A DNA stretch of 41,168 nt from Terriglobales bacterium (GTDB taxonomy: Bacteria > Acidobacteriota > Terriglobia > Terriglobales > Acidobacteriaceae), in assembly GCA_015655195.1 (NCBI GenBank), contig JAATFM010000197.1, forward strand, positions 1 to 41,168, given 5' to 3'. A program made the translations under genes and the position numbers. Below the pieces are notes generated by a model. The model worked only from the letters and a program-made list of their open reading frames with translations. It made no database searches and was not told where the DNA came from. Position 1 is the stretch's first letter, and every line of letters begins with the position of its first letter. Shown here one piece after another: positions 23,882-32,340 of the stretch.

Positions 23882-24361
23882 ATGCGCCTCGCCGTTATTA
23901 CCGTCTCCGACCGCTGCTCGAAGGGTGAGATGACGGATACTGCCGGGCCGGCCGTGGTTGATTTACTTAGACAGACATGGCCTGGCGCAGCAACTGACAC
24001 CGCGCTGCTGCCGGACGACGAGAACGCCATCGCTGCGCTGCTTGAACAATTTGCGGCGTCTGGAGCGGTGCTCGTCCTCACCGTGGGCGGCACGGGCTTT
24101 GGTCCCCGCGACCGCACGCCGGAGGCAACGCGCCGCGTGCTGGATCGCGAAGCTCCGGGGCTGGCCGAGGCCATGCGAGCCAGCGGCGCGCAGAAGAACC
24201 CTTACGCTTGGCTCTCGCGGGCTGTTGCCGGGCTCAGAGGCGGCACGCTGATTGTGAACCTGCCCGGGAGCCAGCGCGGCGCTACGGAAAGCCTTGCCGC
24301 AATCCTGCCGCTGCTCCGCCACGCCGTCGAGGTTGCCGGCGGAAGCCAGTCACATCCATAA
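23882..24361 (+). CDS. mog: molybdopterin adenylyltransferase (Mog/MoaB family)
   Basis: A 159-residue member of the MogA/MoaB family, which activates molybdopterin by adenylylation before metal insertion. MRLAVITVSDRCSKGEMTD, LVLTVGGTGFGPRDRTPEAT and LIVNLPGSQRGATESLAAI are the family blocks, with the GGTG and DRTPEAT sites intact. The start is the ATG at 23882. It stands alone and is convergent with btuC, with about 100 bases between and no clear terminator. Confidence 0.9.
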   Translation: MRLAVITVSDRCSKGEMTDTAGPAVVDLLRQTWPGAATDTALLPDDENAIAALLEQFAASGAVLVLTVGGTGFGPRDRTPEATRRVLDREAPGLAEAMRASGAQKNPYAWLSRAVAGLRGGTLIVNLPGSQRGATESLAAILPLLRHAVEVAGGSQSHP

Positions 24362-24460
24362 CCTCGGCTAGCTCGTCTGCTTCCACCGTACGATTTGGTT
24401 CTACCGCGCTGGCTGGTTCCACCGCGTCTCCTGCGCAAATGGCGCGCTGTCGATAGTGGC

Positions 24461-25465
24461 TCACATCTTCTCCGCGGGAGTTCTCTGGCGGATCGCCCAT
24501 ACCAGATACGGTCCGCCGATCAACGCGAGCACGGCTCCTGCGGGGATCTCCGCGGGCGGCATCACGATGCGGCCGAGAGCGTCACAGAGTGCGAGCAGCG
24601 CTCCGCCGAGGAAGAAGGCGCAGGGCATCAGCAGCCGATGGTCCGGGCTGATGCGCGAACGCACCATGTGCGGCACGATCAGTCCGACGAAGCCGATTGG
24701 ACCAGTGAGAGCAATTGCGCCGGCCACGAGAATGGAGCCGAGGACATAGCCCTGTGCGAGCAGAGAACCGACGCGCACGCCGCGCGAGGCTGCCCATCGC
24801 TCCCCTACGGCAAGCAGGTTCCAGCTTCGCGCCTGCATCAGAACCAGAGTGGACGCAAGCAGCACGACCGCCGCCAGCACGCCGAGCGAGAGATAACTGG
24901 TCGCATCGATGCTGCCGATCAGCCAGCGCGCGATTGAGAACGACCGCGACATGCCGGCGAATCCGCTCAGGATGATGATGAAGGCGGCGCAGATGCTGTT
25001 GATGGCGATACCAGTAAGCAGCAGGCTGAAGGCGGATATTTGCCGCTGGCGAAACGCGCCGCCGATGACAAGAATAAGTGCGGCGAATGCACCCGCCAGC
25101 GCGCCGATCCAGGTCATTGGAACTCCGAGAAAGGTTTCCCATCCGGCAGCGAGGACGACGACTGCGCCCAGCGACGCGCCGGCGGAGATGCCTAATGTGT
25201 AGGGCGTGGCCAGGGCGTCGCGAAGCATCGCCTGAAAGAGCGTTCCCGCGAGTGACAATGCGCCTCCGACCACCAGCGACAGCAGTGTACGCGATATGCG
25301 TAGTTGAAGCAGGATCTCGTAATCTGGAGACTGATGCCGCAGCACTCGCGCAAGGCTGATGGGTCCTGCACCGACCCAGGGCAACAACAGCGCCGCCGCC
25401 AGAAAGACCGCGAGAGAGAAGATCAGGCTGTGGCGTGCGAGGAAAGACGACTGCGGAGCGTTCAT
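24461..25465 (-). CDS. btuC: cobalamin ABC transporter permease
   Basis: A 334-residue FecCD/BtuC-type permease with about ten helices. SRTLLSLVVGGALSLAGTLFQ and TPYTLGISAGASLGA near the N-terminus, and GPIGFVGLIVPHMVR plus AEIPAGAVLALIGGPYLVW near the end, are the family signatures. The start is the ATG at 25465-25463, overlapping the ATPase stop as ATGA. It is last in the riboswitch-led operon btuF-btuD-btuC, so cobalamin or a precursor is the likely cargo. Confidence 0.92.
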   Translation of the reverse strand: MNAPQSSFLARHSLIFSLAVFLAAALLLPWVGAGPISLARVLRHQSPDYEILLQLRISRTLLSLVVGGALSLAGTLFQAMLRDALATPYTLGISAGASLGAVVVLAAGWETFLGVPMTWIGALAGAFAALILVIGGAFRQRQISAFSLLLTGIAINSICAAFIIILSGFAGMSRSFSIARWLIGSIDATSYLSLGVLAAVVLLASTLVLMQARSWNLLAVGERWAASRGVRVGSLLAQGYVLGSILVAGAIALTGPIGFVGLIVPHMVRSRISPDHRLLMPCAFFLGGALLALCDALGRIVMPPAEIPAGAVLALIGGPYLVWAIRQRTPAEKM

Positions 25466-26229
25466 TGGTACCACACCCAGGGCGCTCCGGCTGGAGTTGT
25501 GCCCATGTTGAGACGCTTCGAGAACAAGGCCAGCCATTCGCTGTTTTCATGCGCTTCTGCTGTGTGAATGTCGTAGGCGACCGCGCCATCGGCAAGCACA
25601 ACGATGCGGGTGCAGTAGGTCAGCGCAAGGTTCAGATCGTGCGTGGCTGCAACGCAGAGCTTTCCCTGGCGGGCTTCCGACTGGAGCACGCTGAAGCAGT
25701 GGAGCTGCTGTTCGATGTCGAGAAAGGTGGACGGCTCATCGAGCAGCAGCGTGGAAGCATCCTGTGCGAGACACGCGGCCAGCAGCACGCGCTGCCGTTC
25801 GCCTCCGCTCAGCGACCGAAAGGAGCGATGACGGTGCATCCAGCAGGAGGTGCGTTCCATGGCCGCGCGAATACATTTGTGGTCTTCGTCCGACTCGAAC
25901 CAACGGTCCGTATGCGGGTATCTGCCCATGGCAACGAGTTGCTCCGCGGTGAAGGGCAGATCGGCATGAATGGCCTGCGGCAGATGACTTACCTGTTGCG
26001 CGATTTCCCGCAGGCGCCACTGCCGCTGCGTGCGTCCGCCGACTGAGACCGAGCCTGCCTGGGGCTTGCGGAATCCGGAAACAATGTCTAGCAGAGTGCT
26101 CTTTCCCGCTCCATTAATCCCAAGCAACGCGAGGAACTCGCCTTCTCCGGCGCAGAAGCTGACGGAATCAAGAACCGGGCGGCTCCCATACGAAAAGCTC
26201 ACGCTCTCGACTTCGAGCAGGCGACTCAA
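25462..26229 (-). CDS. btuD: cobalamin ABC transporter ATP-binding protein
   Basis: A 255-residue ATPase. Walker A is GINGAGKST, the Q-loop QQVSHLPQ, the signature LSGGERQR, Walker B TLLLDEPS and the switch THDLN. I place the start at the TTG at 26229-26227: it overlaps the btuF stop as TTGA, has GGAGG about 7 bases upstream, and gives MSRLLEVESVSFSYG, the family start. The longer ATG start at 26373 would lie deep inside btuF. It energises uptake through BtuC. Confidence 0.92.
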   Translation of the reverse strand: MSRLLEVESVSFSYGSRPVLDSVSFCAGEGEFLALLGINGAGKSTLLDIVSGFRKPQAGSVSVGGRTQRQWRLREIAQQVSHLPQAIHADLPFTAEQLVAMGRYPHTDRWFESDEDHKCIRAAMERTSCWMHRHRSFRSLSGGERQRVLLAACLAQDASTLLLDEPSTFLDIEQQLHCFSVLQSEARQGKLCVAATHDLNLALTYCTRIVVLADGAVAYDIHTAEAHENSEWLALFSKRLNMGTTPAGAPWVWYQ

Positions 26230-27197
26230 TCCGAGCCTCCGATTCCATGAACAAAGTCGAAGAGGCGCTGCGTGGCAATCGGTGTGCGCGGGCCTGGAAC
26301 AACGAGCGAACTGGCCGTGCTGGCGTAGATATGGCCGCTGCGCACAGCCGTAAGGTCGCGGTACTGGTTCCACAGGGCCAGGGTTGCTGTGCGTGAAGCT
26401 TCGCGAGCGGACTCTGTCTCCTGGGTGCCGCTGATGTCGATGATGATATCCGGGTTTTCGCGAAGGACTGTTTCAAGCGAGATGCTCGGATATTGCGGCA
26501 TGCCGGGCTGCGCAAGCACGTTGCGGCCTCCGGCAATCGCAAGGATCTCGTTTACATAATTGTTCGGCCCGACGGCGGTGAGATCGGTCAGCGTTCCCTG
26601 CCTGCGGTCGACGATTACCAGCACGCGCGGGGATGGAAGGCGCTTCGCTTTGGCCGCGGTGCCATCGAGAGAACTCCTGATTTGTGCAATCACGCCGGCG
26701 GATCGCTCCGGAACACCCGCGGATTTAGCGATGAGTTGAATTCCCGTGAAGATGTCACCGAGCGTATCGTGCGGGACTTCAACGAAGCCGATGTGCAGAG
26801 CTTTCAGGCGGCTCGTCACATCGGTTGAACCCTGTTCGAGAATGACAAGGTCGGGAGCGAGACGCGCAATGGCTTCAATGTCGGGCCGGATGTAACTTCC
26901 CACCCTGGGCAGCTTCGCAGCTTGAGGAGGATAGTTGCAGAAACGGGAGACGCCAACCACCCGGTCTCCGAGACCGAGGGCGAATAGGGCCTCCGTGATG
27001 CTGGGCGCAGTCGATACGATACGCTGCGGCACTGTTTGTGCCGGAAGCCCGATTGCGAATGCCGCCAGCAGCAGGAGCATTCCAAGACTGCGCAGAGTTA
27101 TCTCGGCGAATCGGGTACATCCGTGCTGCGCGATGTGGCGCAGACGAGACGGCTTTGAGCGAACGTGTTTCTGGAGGAAGCCTGAGTATGGACGCAT
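26226..27197 (-). CDS. btuF: cobalamin ABC transporter substrate-binding protein
   Basis: A 323-residue helical-backbone binding protein. A long N-terminal basic stretch precedes a signal helix (SLGMLLLLAAFAIGLPAQ, about residues 38-55). PQRIVSTAPSITEALFALGLGDRVVG, split by its conserved Pro-Ser-Ile, then YPPQAAKLPRVGSYIRPDIEAI and PDLVILEQ, are BtuF-like. The start is the ATG at 27197, with GAAGGA about 8 bases upstream and lying after the riboswitch. It would deliver corrinoid to BtuCD in the periplasm. The pre-signal region of about 35 residues is unusually long; an internal start is possible. Confidence 0.88.
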   Translation of the reverse strand: MRPYSGFLQKHVRSKPSRLRHIAQHGCTRFAEITLRSLGMLLLLAAFAIGLPAQTVPQRIVSTAPSITEALFALGLGDRVVGVSRFCNYPPQAAKLPRVGSYIRPDIEAIARLAPDLVILEQGSTDVTSRLKALHIGFVEVPHDTLGDIFTGIQLIAKSAGVPERSAGVIAQIRSSLDGTAAKAKRLPSPRVLVIVDRRQGTLTDLTAVGPNNYVNEILAIAGGRNVLAQPGMPQYPSISLETVLRENPDIIIDISGTQETESAREASRTATLALWNQYRDLTAVRSGHIYASTASSLVVPGPRTPIATQRLFDFVHGIGGSD

Positions 27198-27229
27198 CGT
27201 TTCTGTCCTTCGCAGAAATGTTGCAGCTA

Positions 27230-27399
27230 ACCTGTGGCAGGTCTCCTGGCTCACAGATGGCACTTAGTGCCGAACCGCTCTCCTTCCCCGGAACTATCGC
27301 CGAGTGGTACTGCGAGCGGCTCTTCTCTGCTTACAGTGGCGGGACCGCGCCGGCATCGCACCGGACTTCCCTTTTAAGCCCATGAAGGGCACCATAGGT
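27230..27399 (-). promoter_or_regulatory. cobalamin riboswitch 1, before btuFDC
   Basis: The minus strand shows, in order, GGTGCC, AAAAGGGAAG.CCGGTG, the GCCACTG core, and the B12 box GCCAGGAGACCTGCC. P1 pairs ACCTATGG (27399-27392) with CCACAGGT (27237-27230). Its 5' end touches the cobD stop codon. The btuF ATG follows 33 bases after P1, with its Shine-Dalgarno close by, which suits control of translation. No T-run terminator was seen. Confidence 0.93.
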
Positions 27400-28553
27400 C
27401 AATTCATTTGTACCATGCCGATTCCATGGCTGCTCTCCGTCGCAGTGTTATCCGGTCCCGTTCCGTGGCTTGAAAACGCGAGAACCTGCGCAAGAGCTTC
27501 GACGAGCCTCCTATTGTCGGAGTCGCTGCGGACCGCTGTGCGCAGATGCCAATCGAGCAGGCCCTCGTAGTTCGCACAGTTGCGCAGCACAATCCGATGG
27601 TCGAGAATCATTCGCTTCCAGAAGTCCTCGCAATCGGCTGTGTTCGGCAGACGAAGAAGAAGGAAGTTTGCTGCCGATGGGTAAACCGAAATGCCAAGCG
27701 CTTCAATGAACTCTTGCATGCGACCCCGGCGCTCGGCATTGAGCGCGATTGTGCGGCTGGCATACGGCTCATCCTCAACGGCTACACTGGCCGCAAGAGA
27801 AGCAAGCGTGGTAATGGGCCAAGGTGCAATCGCCTCCTGCAAGCGTTTGCTGAGTTCCGGGTTCGAGATAGCGCAGGCAACGCGCAATCCGGGCATACCG
27901 AAGAACTTTGTCAGGGAACGGAAGACGATCAGATTTGGGAAACGCTCTGTCTCGCGTGCCAGAGACGCCTCCGGGCAGTAGTCGATGAATGCTTCATCGA
28001 GGAGAACGAAAATGTTTCGCGCCGCGGCTTCGGCTGTGAGATCGAGAAGAACATCGCGACTGGCGAGAACGCCGGATGGGTTTTGCGGGTTGGCAAGGAG
28101 GATGGCGTCGGGAAAGCCTGTCAACATTGCCTGCACGTCGTAACGAAAGCCTGACTCGAAGTCAAGCGCGTGAGGGATGGTCTCGATCTGTGCGCGAGCC
28201 AGCGTCCTGCGATACTCGATGAACGCCGGCACCGGCAGAAGGCAGCTTCGGATCGGCAGCACGCGAAGTCCGGCTTCAAGCAGCGGAACAAAGCCGTTTG
28301 CCACTGCAATATTTTCAGGACTAACGCTGTTATAACGGGCCAGGGATTGCTTAAGCTCTGTCTCGTCGATGTCGGGATAGCTGGTAAGAGTTACAGGATT
28401 GTCGACGGACGCGTGCAGGCGGGAGACAACGGCAGCAGGCGGGCCTTCGGGATTGATGTTGGCGCTGAAGTCGAGAAGCTCCGCGACAGCAATGCCGAAG
28501 CGGTCCGCGATCTGCCGGAGTTGGCCGCCATGGAGCGGCAGGGATTCGCTCAT
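27399..28553 (-). CDS. cobD: threonine-phosphate decarboxylase, PLP-dependent
   Basis: A 384-residue fold-type I PLP enzyme that makes (R)-1-amino-2-propanol phosphate for the lower-ligand arm. The N-terminal HGGQLRQIADRFG and DFSANINPEGPP are typical of CobD/CobC. LANPQNPSGVLAS, LLDEAFIDYCPE and the PLP lysine in RSLTKFFGMPGLR follow. The C-terminal TAVRSDSDNRRLVEAL matches too. The start overlaps the cbiB stop by four bases. It is the last gene of the long operon; the stop runs into riboswitch 1. Confidence 0.9.
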   Translation of the reverse strand: MSESLPLHGGQLRQIADRFGIAVAELLDFSANINPEGPPAAVVSRLHASVDNPVTLTSYPDIDETELKQSLARYNSVSPENIAVANGFVPLLEAGLRVLPIRSCLLPVPAFIEYRRTLARAQIETIPHALDFESGFRYDVQAMLTGFPDAILLANPQNPSGVLASRDVLLDLTAEAAARNIFVLLDEAFIDYCPEASLARETERFPNLIVFRSLTKFFGMPGLRVACAISNPELSKRLQEAIAPWPITTLASLAASVAVEDEPYASRTIALNAERRGRMQEFIEALGISVYPSAANFLLLRLPNTADCEDFWKRMILDHRIVLRNCANYEGLLDWHLRTAVRSDSDNRRLVEALAQVLAFSSHGTGPDNTATESSHGIGMVQMN

Positions 28554-29521
28554 CGGGCTTTTCTCCCTTGAAGGAATGCGCGTAGAAGCATACAGGCTCC
28601 GAGGCCAAGCAGTGCCACTGCAGATATGAGGCGAATCGCTTGGCGCGCTTGATCGGGCGTTGGCGCTGGGAACTCTTCGCCAATCGGCTCGGCCGCGATG
28701 AGCTTGCCGTCATAGAAATTTCCCCCGCCTAAACGGGCCTGCAAAGCGCCCGCCATGGCGCTCTCCGGCTGGCCGGCATTGGGGCTCTTGTGCTTGTCTC
28801 CATCGCGCAGCCAGAGATTCCAGGCACTGCGCGCGTCGTCCTCTCCGCACACACTTGAGGCCGACACGATAGCCAGTGCGGTCAGCCGGGCGGGCAGATA
28901 GTTGGCTGCATCATCCAGCCGCGCGGCGGCCTTGCCGAAGTAAAAGTAGCGCGCATCGGCGTGGCCAATCATGGAATCGAGCGTGTTTACGGCCTTATAG
29001 GCCATGGCAAGCGGAACGCCGCCAAGGCTCATGTAGAAAAGCGGCGCGACGATCCCGTCAGATGCGCTTTCCGCCACGGTTTCGATCACGGCACGGCTGA
29101 TTTCGGGAACGTTGAGTTGCTGCGTGTCGCGTCCAACAATGCGGGCAAGCCGTTGCCGCGCCAGCACGACACCTCCACTATCAAGCGCTGCCAGGACTGC
29201 CGACGCCTCTTCTTGAAGACTGCGGGCGGCAAGGCAGGTCCAGCCCAGAACGATTTCGGTCAGCCATCCCAGCATGCGCGAGCGGCGATAGGCTTGGTCG
29301 ATAATCAGCCGCGTTAGAGAATAGCTCGCAGCCACCAGCGCCACAGTGAGAGCGGCTCCGGCAAACAATTTGCTTGTCTCGCTTTGATCTAGCCTCCGCA
29401 GAACCGTCTCGCCACGAGTGATGGCCAGTCCCATAAGGCGGACAGGATGCGGGAACCACTCAGGATCGCCTGCGATCCGGTCTACCAGGTAGACTGCCGG
29501 AAGCAGTACGCAGCGGTTCAT
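28550..29521 (-). CDS. cbiB: adenosylcobinamide-phosphate synthase
   Basis: A 323-residue inner-membrane protein joining aminopropanol (phosphate) to adenosylcobyric acid. LVDRIAGDPEWFPHPVRLMG near the N-terminus, SRAVIETVAESASDGIVAPLFY in the centre, and the MAYKAVNTLDSMIGH and SPNAGQPESAMAGAL motifs are those of CbiB/CobD. Both ends overlap neighbours by four bases (cbiP and cobD), so its translation is coupled to theirs. Confidence 0.93.
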   Translation of the reverse strand: MNRCVLLPAVYLVDRIAGDPEWFPHPVRLMGLAITRGETVLRRLDQSETSKLFAGAALTVALVAASYSLTRLIIDQAYRRSRMLGWLTEIVLGWTCLAARSLQEEASAVLAALDSGGVVLARQRLARIVGRDTQQLNVPEISRAVIETVAESASDGIVAPLFYMSLGGVPLAMAYKAVNTLDSMIGHADARYFYFGKAAARLDDAANYLPARLTALAIVSASSVCGEDDARSAWNLWLRDGDKHKSPNAGQPESAMAGALQARLGGGNFYDGKLIAAEPIGEEFPAPTPDQARQAIRLISAVALLGLGACMLLRAFLQGRKAR

Positions 29522-31089
29522 CGCGCCTCCACCTTGCTCCGGTAGGAAAGTCCAGCCCAGCCGAAGATTTGCGGCATATCGAGAGACGCGCTGACCGTCG
29601 CCGCGAGCCGGTCAAAAGACTCTTCGCGCTTTGCCCTCCAGTTGTTCAACGCAGCAGCAGGCGTCAAGCGGTGGAACTCGCGAGCCGCGGCAATCAAGGC
29701 GTAACGAAAGCCGTCTTCGTCAAACAGGCCATGAAGGTAGGTGCCGAAGATGCGCGTGTCCGGCGTGATGCAACCATCGGCGGCGGGCTCTGCTCCCTTC
29801 CCTGCCTCGCGAACCAACCATGCGAATGGTTGTGCTTCCCCAAGATAGGTTGTCTCTCCTATGTGGATCTCGTATCCGGTCAGAGCTACATCTCCGACGG
29901 GCTGGCCAAAGAGCGATTCTGTGACGAGCCGTCCCGCTCCTGCGCTCGTGACCTTCGAGGGCCGCATCGTCGTCTCAATCTGCAACAGGCCCAGACCTGT
30001 CGCGCAGCCCATCGCTTCTATTCCATCGGGATCGAAAATTCTCTGTCCCAGCATCTGCATCCCTCCGCAGATACCAATGACAAGGCCGGAGCCTGCGTAT
30101 CGAATGACCGCATCGGCCAGGCCCTCCCTACGCATCCAGTGCAAATCATCTACGGTCTGCTTGCTGCCGGGCAGGATCACAACATCAGCCATGCGAAGTT
30201 GCTCCGGATTGCGGCAAAAGCGAAGCGCAATCGATGGCTCCGAACGCAGCGCATCAAAATCGGTGAAGTTCGAGAACGACGGCAGCGTAATGACGGCGAT
30301 ACGCAAGCGCCTGTCCACAGCGGATGAGGACCACTCTCCATTGTCTGCACTGCGGAGGTCCGGCAGACCGACGCTGTCCTCTTCTTCAAGCGCAAGGCCG
30401 TCGATAAACGGCACAACGCCAAGACACGGCTTTTGCAGCCGGTCTTCCATCATGCGAATGCCTGGCGTGAGCAGCATCTGGTCGCCGCGAAACTTGTTAA
30501 TGACAAAGCCACGGATGCGAGCCCGCTCCTCCGGCTCCAGCAATTCCACCGTTCCCAGCAGCGATGCGAAGACGCCGCCGCGGTCAATATCGCCCACCAG
30601 TATGCACGCTGCGTTGGCCAACTCCGCCATGCGCATGTTCACGATGTCGTGCCGCTTGAGGTTGATTTCGGCCGGCGATCCGGCGCCTTCGAGAACGATC
30701 ACTTCATATTGCGCGGCAAGCGCCTTGTAGCTCTCGCGGACGATTGGCATCAACTCTTCGACGCGGCGGTGGTGATAGTCCGAAGCCGAGAGCGTGCTCC
30801 ATATTTTGCCGCGCACTACAATCTGCGAGGCCATTCCGCCCGCAGGCTTCAGTAGGATGGGATTCATGTTGACCGATGGCGCGACGCCGGCGGCCTCCGC
30901 TTGCAGTGCCTGGGCGCGGCCTATTTCAAGACCCTCGACTGTCGCCGCAGAGTTGAGGGACATATTCTGCGCCTTGAACGGAGCGACGGAATGTCCCTGC
31001 CGCGCAAAGATTCTGCAGAGTGCGGTGGTCAGCAGCGATTTCCCCACGTGGGAACTGGTGCCGAGAATCATCACTGCGCGCGCCGTCAC
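29518..31089 (-). CDS. cbiP: cobyric acid synthase
   Basis: A 523-residue glutamine-dependent amidotransferase that amidates adenosylcobyrinic acid a,c-diamide at four sites. The N-terminal synthetase half shows ILGTSSHVGKSLLTTALCR, APFKAQNMSLNS and VLEGAGSPAEINL. The glutaminase half has the nucleophile Cys in GICGGMQMLG and ends with GTYLHGLFD. The start is a GTG overlapping the bluB stop (GTGA). CbiA, which would make its substrate, is not in the window. Confidence 0.94.
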   Translation of the reverse strand: MTARAVMILGTSSHVGKSLLTTALCRIFARQGHSVAPFKAQNMSLNSAATVEGLEIGRAQALQAEAAGVAPSVNMNPILLKPAGGMASQIVVRGKIWSTLSASDYHHRRVEELMPIVRESYKALAAQYEVIVLEGAGSPAEINLKRHDIVNMRMAELANAACILVGDIDRGGVFASLLGTVELLEPEERARIRGFVINKFRGDQMLLTPGIRMMEDRLQKPCLGVVPFIDGLALEEEDSVGLPDLRSADNGEWSSSAVDRRLRIAVITLPSFSNFTDFDALRSEPSIALRFCRNPEQLRMADVVILPGSKQTVDDLHWMRREGLADAVIRYAGSGLVIGICGGMQMLGQRIFDPDGIEAMGCATGLGLLQIETTMRPSKVTSAGAGRLVTESLFGQPVGDVALTGYEIHIGETTYLGEAQPFAWLVREAGKGAEPAADGCITPDTRIFGTYLHGLFDEDGFRYALIAAAREFHRLTPAAALNNWRAKREESFDRLAATVSASLDMPQIFGWAGLSYRSKVEAR

Positions 31090-31754
31090 AACTCACCTGC
31101 CCCGCAATAGCAGTCGTATGAAATCGTGGTTTCGAGGGACATGCGCCTCTCCCAGCCACAACGTTCGAGATCGGGTTCCGCGGCAAAGCCATCGACGTAG
31201 CCGAGACAGAGATAAGCCACGAACGTTAGATGAGCGGGAATGTTCAGCACCTTCCGGAGCTTTTCAGGATCGAGGATACTGACCCAGCCCACTCCGATTC
31301 CTTCGCTGCGGGCCGCGAGCCAGAGGTTCTGGATCGCGCAGACCGTTGAGTAAAGCGCCGTCTCGGGCATCGTTTGGCGTCCGACTCCATGCCCGCGTTC
31401 ACTGCCGGAGTCACAGAGAACGCAGAGATTCTGCGGAGCTTCAAGAATGCCTTCGAGCTTGAGCGCAGCATACCGCTCGCGCTGCTCTCCCATGTAACGG
31501 TCCGCTGCCTGCTGATTGGCTTCCTCAAAGATGCCATGGACCGCTCTTCGGACAACGGAATCGCGGATCACGATGAAGCGCCAAGGCTGCATCAATCCCA
31601 CTGAAGGAGCACTGTGCGCAGCCGCGAGCAGGCGATGGAGCAAATCTTCCGGTAGCGGCTTGTCGAGGAAACCTCTCCGCACGTCACGCCGCTCGGCAAT
31701 GGCACGATAGACCGCGTCGCGCTCCGTCTCGCTGAAAGCTAGGGCCTGACTCAT
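31086..31754 (-). CDS. bluB: 5,6-dimethylbenzimidazole synthase
   Basis: A 222-residue nitroreductase-fold enzyme that splits FMNH2 with oxygen to make the DMB lower ligand. RRDVRRGFLDKPLPEDLLHRLL, APSVGLMQPWRFIVI and GHGVGRQTMPETALYS are BluB-specific. The start is the ATG at 31754, which removes an N-terminal extension reaching into the preceding gene. It lies 7 bases after the adenosyltransferase stop. Its presence implies oxygen-dependent DMB synthesis. Confidence 0.92.
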   Translation of the reverse strand: MSQALAFSETERDAVYRAIAERRDVRRGFLDKPLPEDLLHRLLAAAHSAPSVGLMQPWRFIVIRDSVVRRAVHGIFEEANQQAADRYMGEQRERYAALKLEGILEAPQNLCVLCDSGSERGHGVGRQTMPETALYSTVCAIQNLWLAARSEGIGVGWVSILDPEKLRKVLNIPAHLTFVAYLCLGYVDGFAAEPDLERCGWERRMSLETTISYDCYCGAGEL

Positions 31755-31761
31755 GCTATTG

Positions 31762-32340
31762 TCACCATGCTCTCGAAAACTTTGGGCCGGCGTTGTCGTC
31801 TTCGCGAAGACGGCTGTTGACACCGGCATTGTGTTCGATGAGCCGCCCGAAAAGCCAGATCAGATCGGAGAGGCGGTTGAGATAGGCGAGTACTTCGGGC
31901 TGGACTACGCCGCCGTTCTCGACAAAACGTACGGCAGCACGTTCGGCTCGGCGGCAAACTGCGCGCGCCATCTCGTAGGCCGCCGACTCCGGATGTCCGC
32001 CGGGCAGAGACCAGTCTGCGAGAATGCCCTCGGTCGCCTCGATTTGATGGACAAGATCGGTCAGCTTGTCCACGTCTTCCGCGGTGATGGCGGGCGGCTT
32101 CTTCTTACTTTCGGGCGGCGTGGCCAACGCAGAGCCTACGCGGAACAGCGTTCGCTGAATCTCCTCTGTCCACGATGCGATCTCCTTGTTGTGGCAGATG
32201 CTGCGGGCAAACCCGAGATGCGTGTTCAGCTCATCAACCGAGCCGTAGGACTCGACGCGAAGGTCGGCTTTCGAGACGCGGATGCCGCCGGCTAGGCCCG
32301 TCTGCCCACCGTCGCCGCGTTTGGTTGCAATGCTACTCAT
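31762..32340 (-). CDS. pduO: PduO-type ATP:cob(I)alamin adenosyltransferase
   Basis: A 192-residue enzyme adding the 5'-deoxyadenosyl group to cob(I)alamin or cob(I)inamide. TKRGDGGQTGLAGG at the N-terminus is the ATP-binding stretch. VESYGSVDELNTHLG and the C-terminal RRAERAAVRF ... YLNRLSDLIWLFGR match the PduO class, not the CobA class. The start overlaps the preceding unknown gene by four bases. In this operon it serves assembly and salvage. Confidence 0.93.
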   Translation of the reverse strand: MSSIATKRGDGGQTGLAGGIRVSKADLRVESYGSVDELNTHLGFARSICHNKEIASWTEEIQRTLFRVGSALATPPESKKKPPAITAEDVDKLTDLVHQIEATEGILADWSLPGGHPESAAYEMARAVCRRAERAAVRFVENGGVVQPEVLAYLNRLSDLIWLFGRLIEHNAGVNSRLREDDNAGPKFSRAW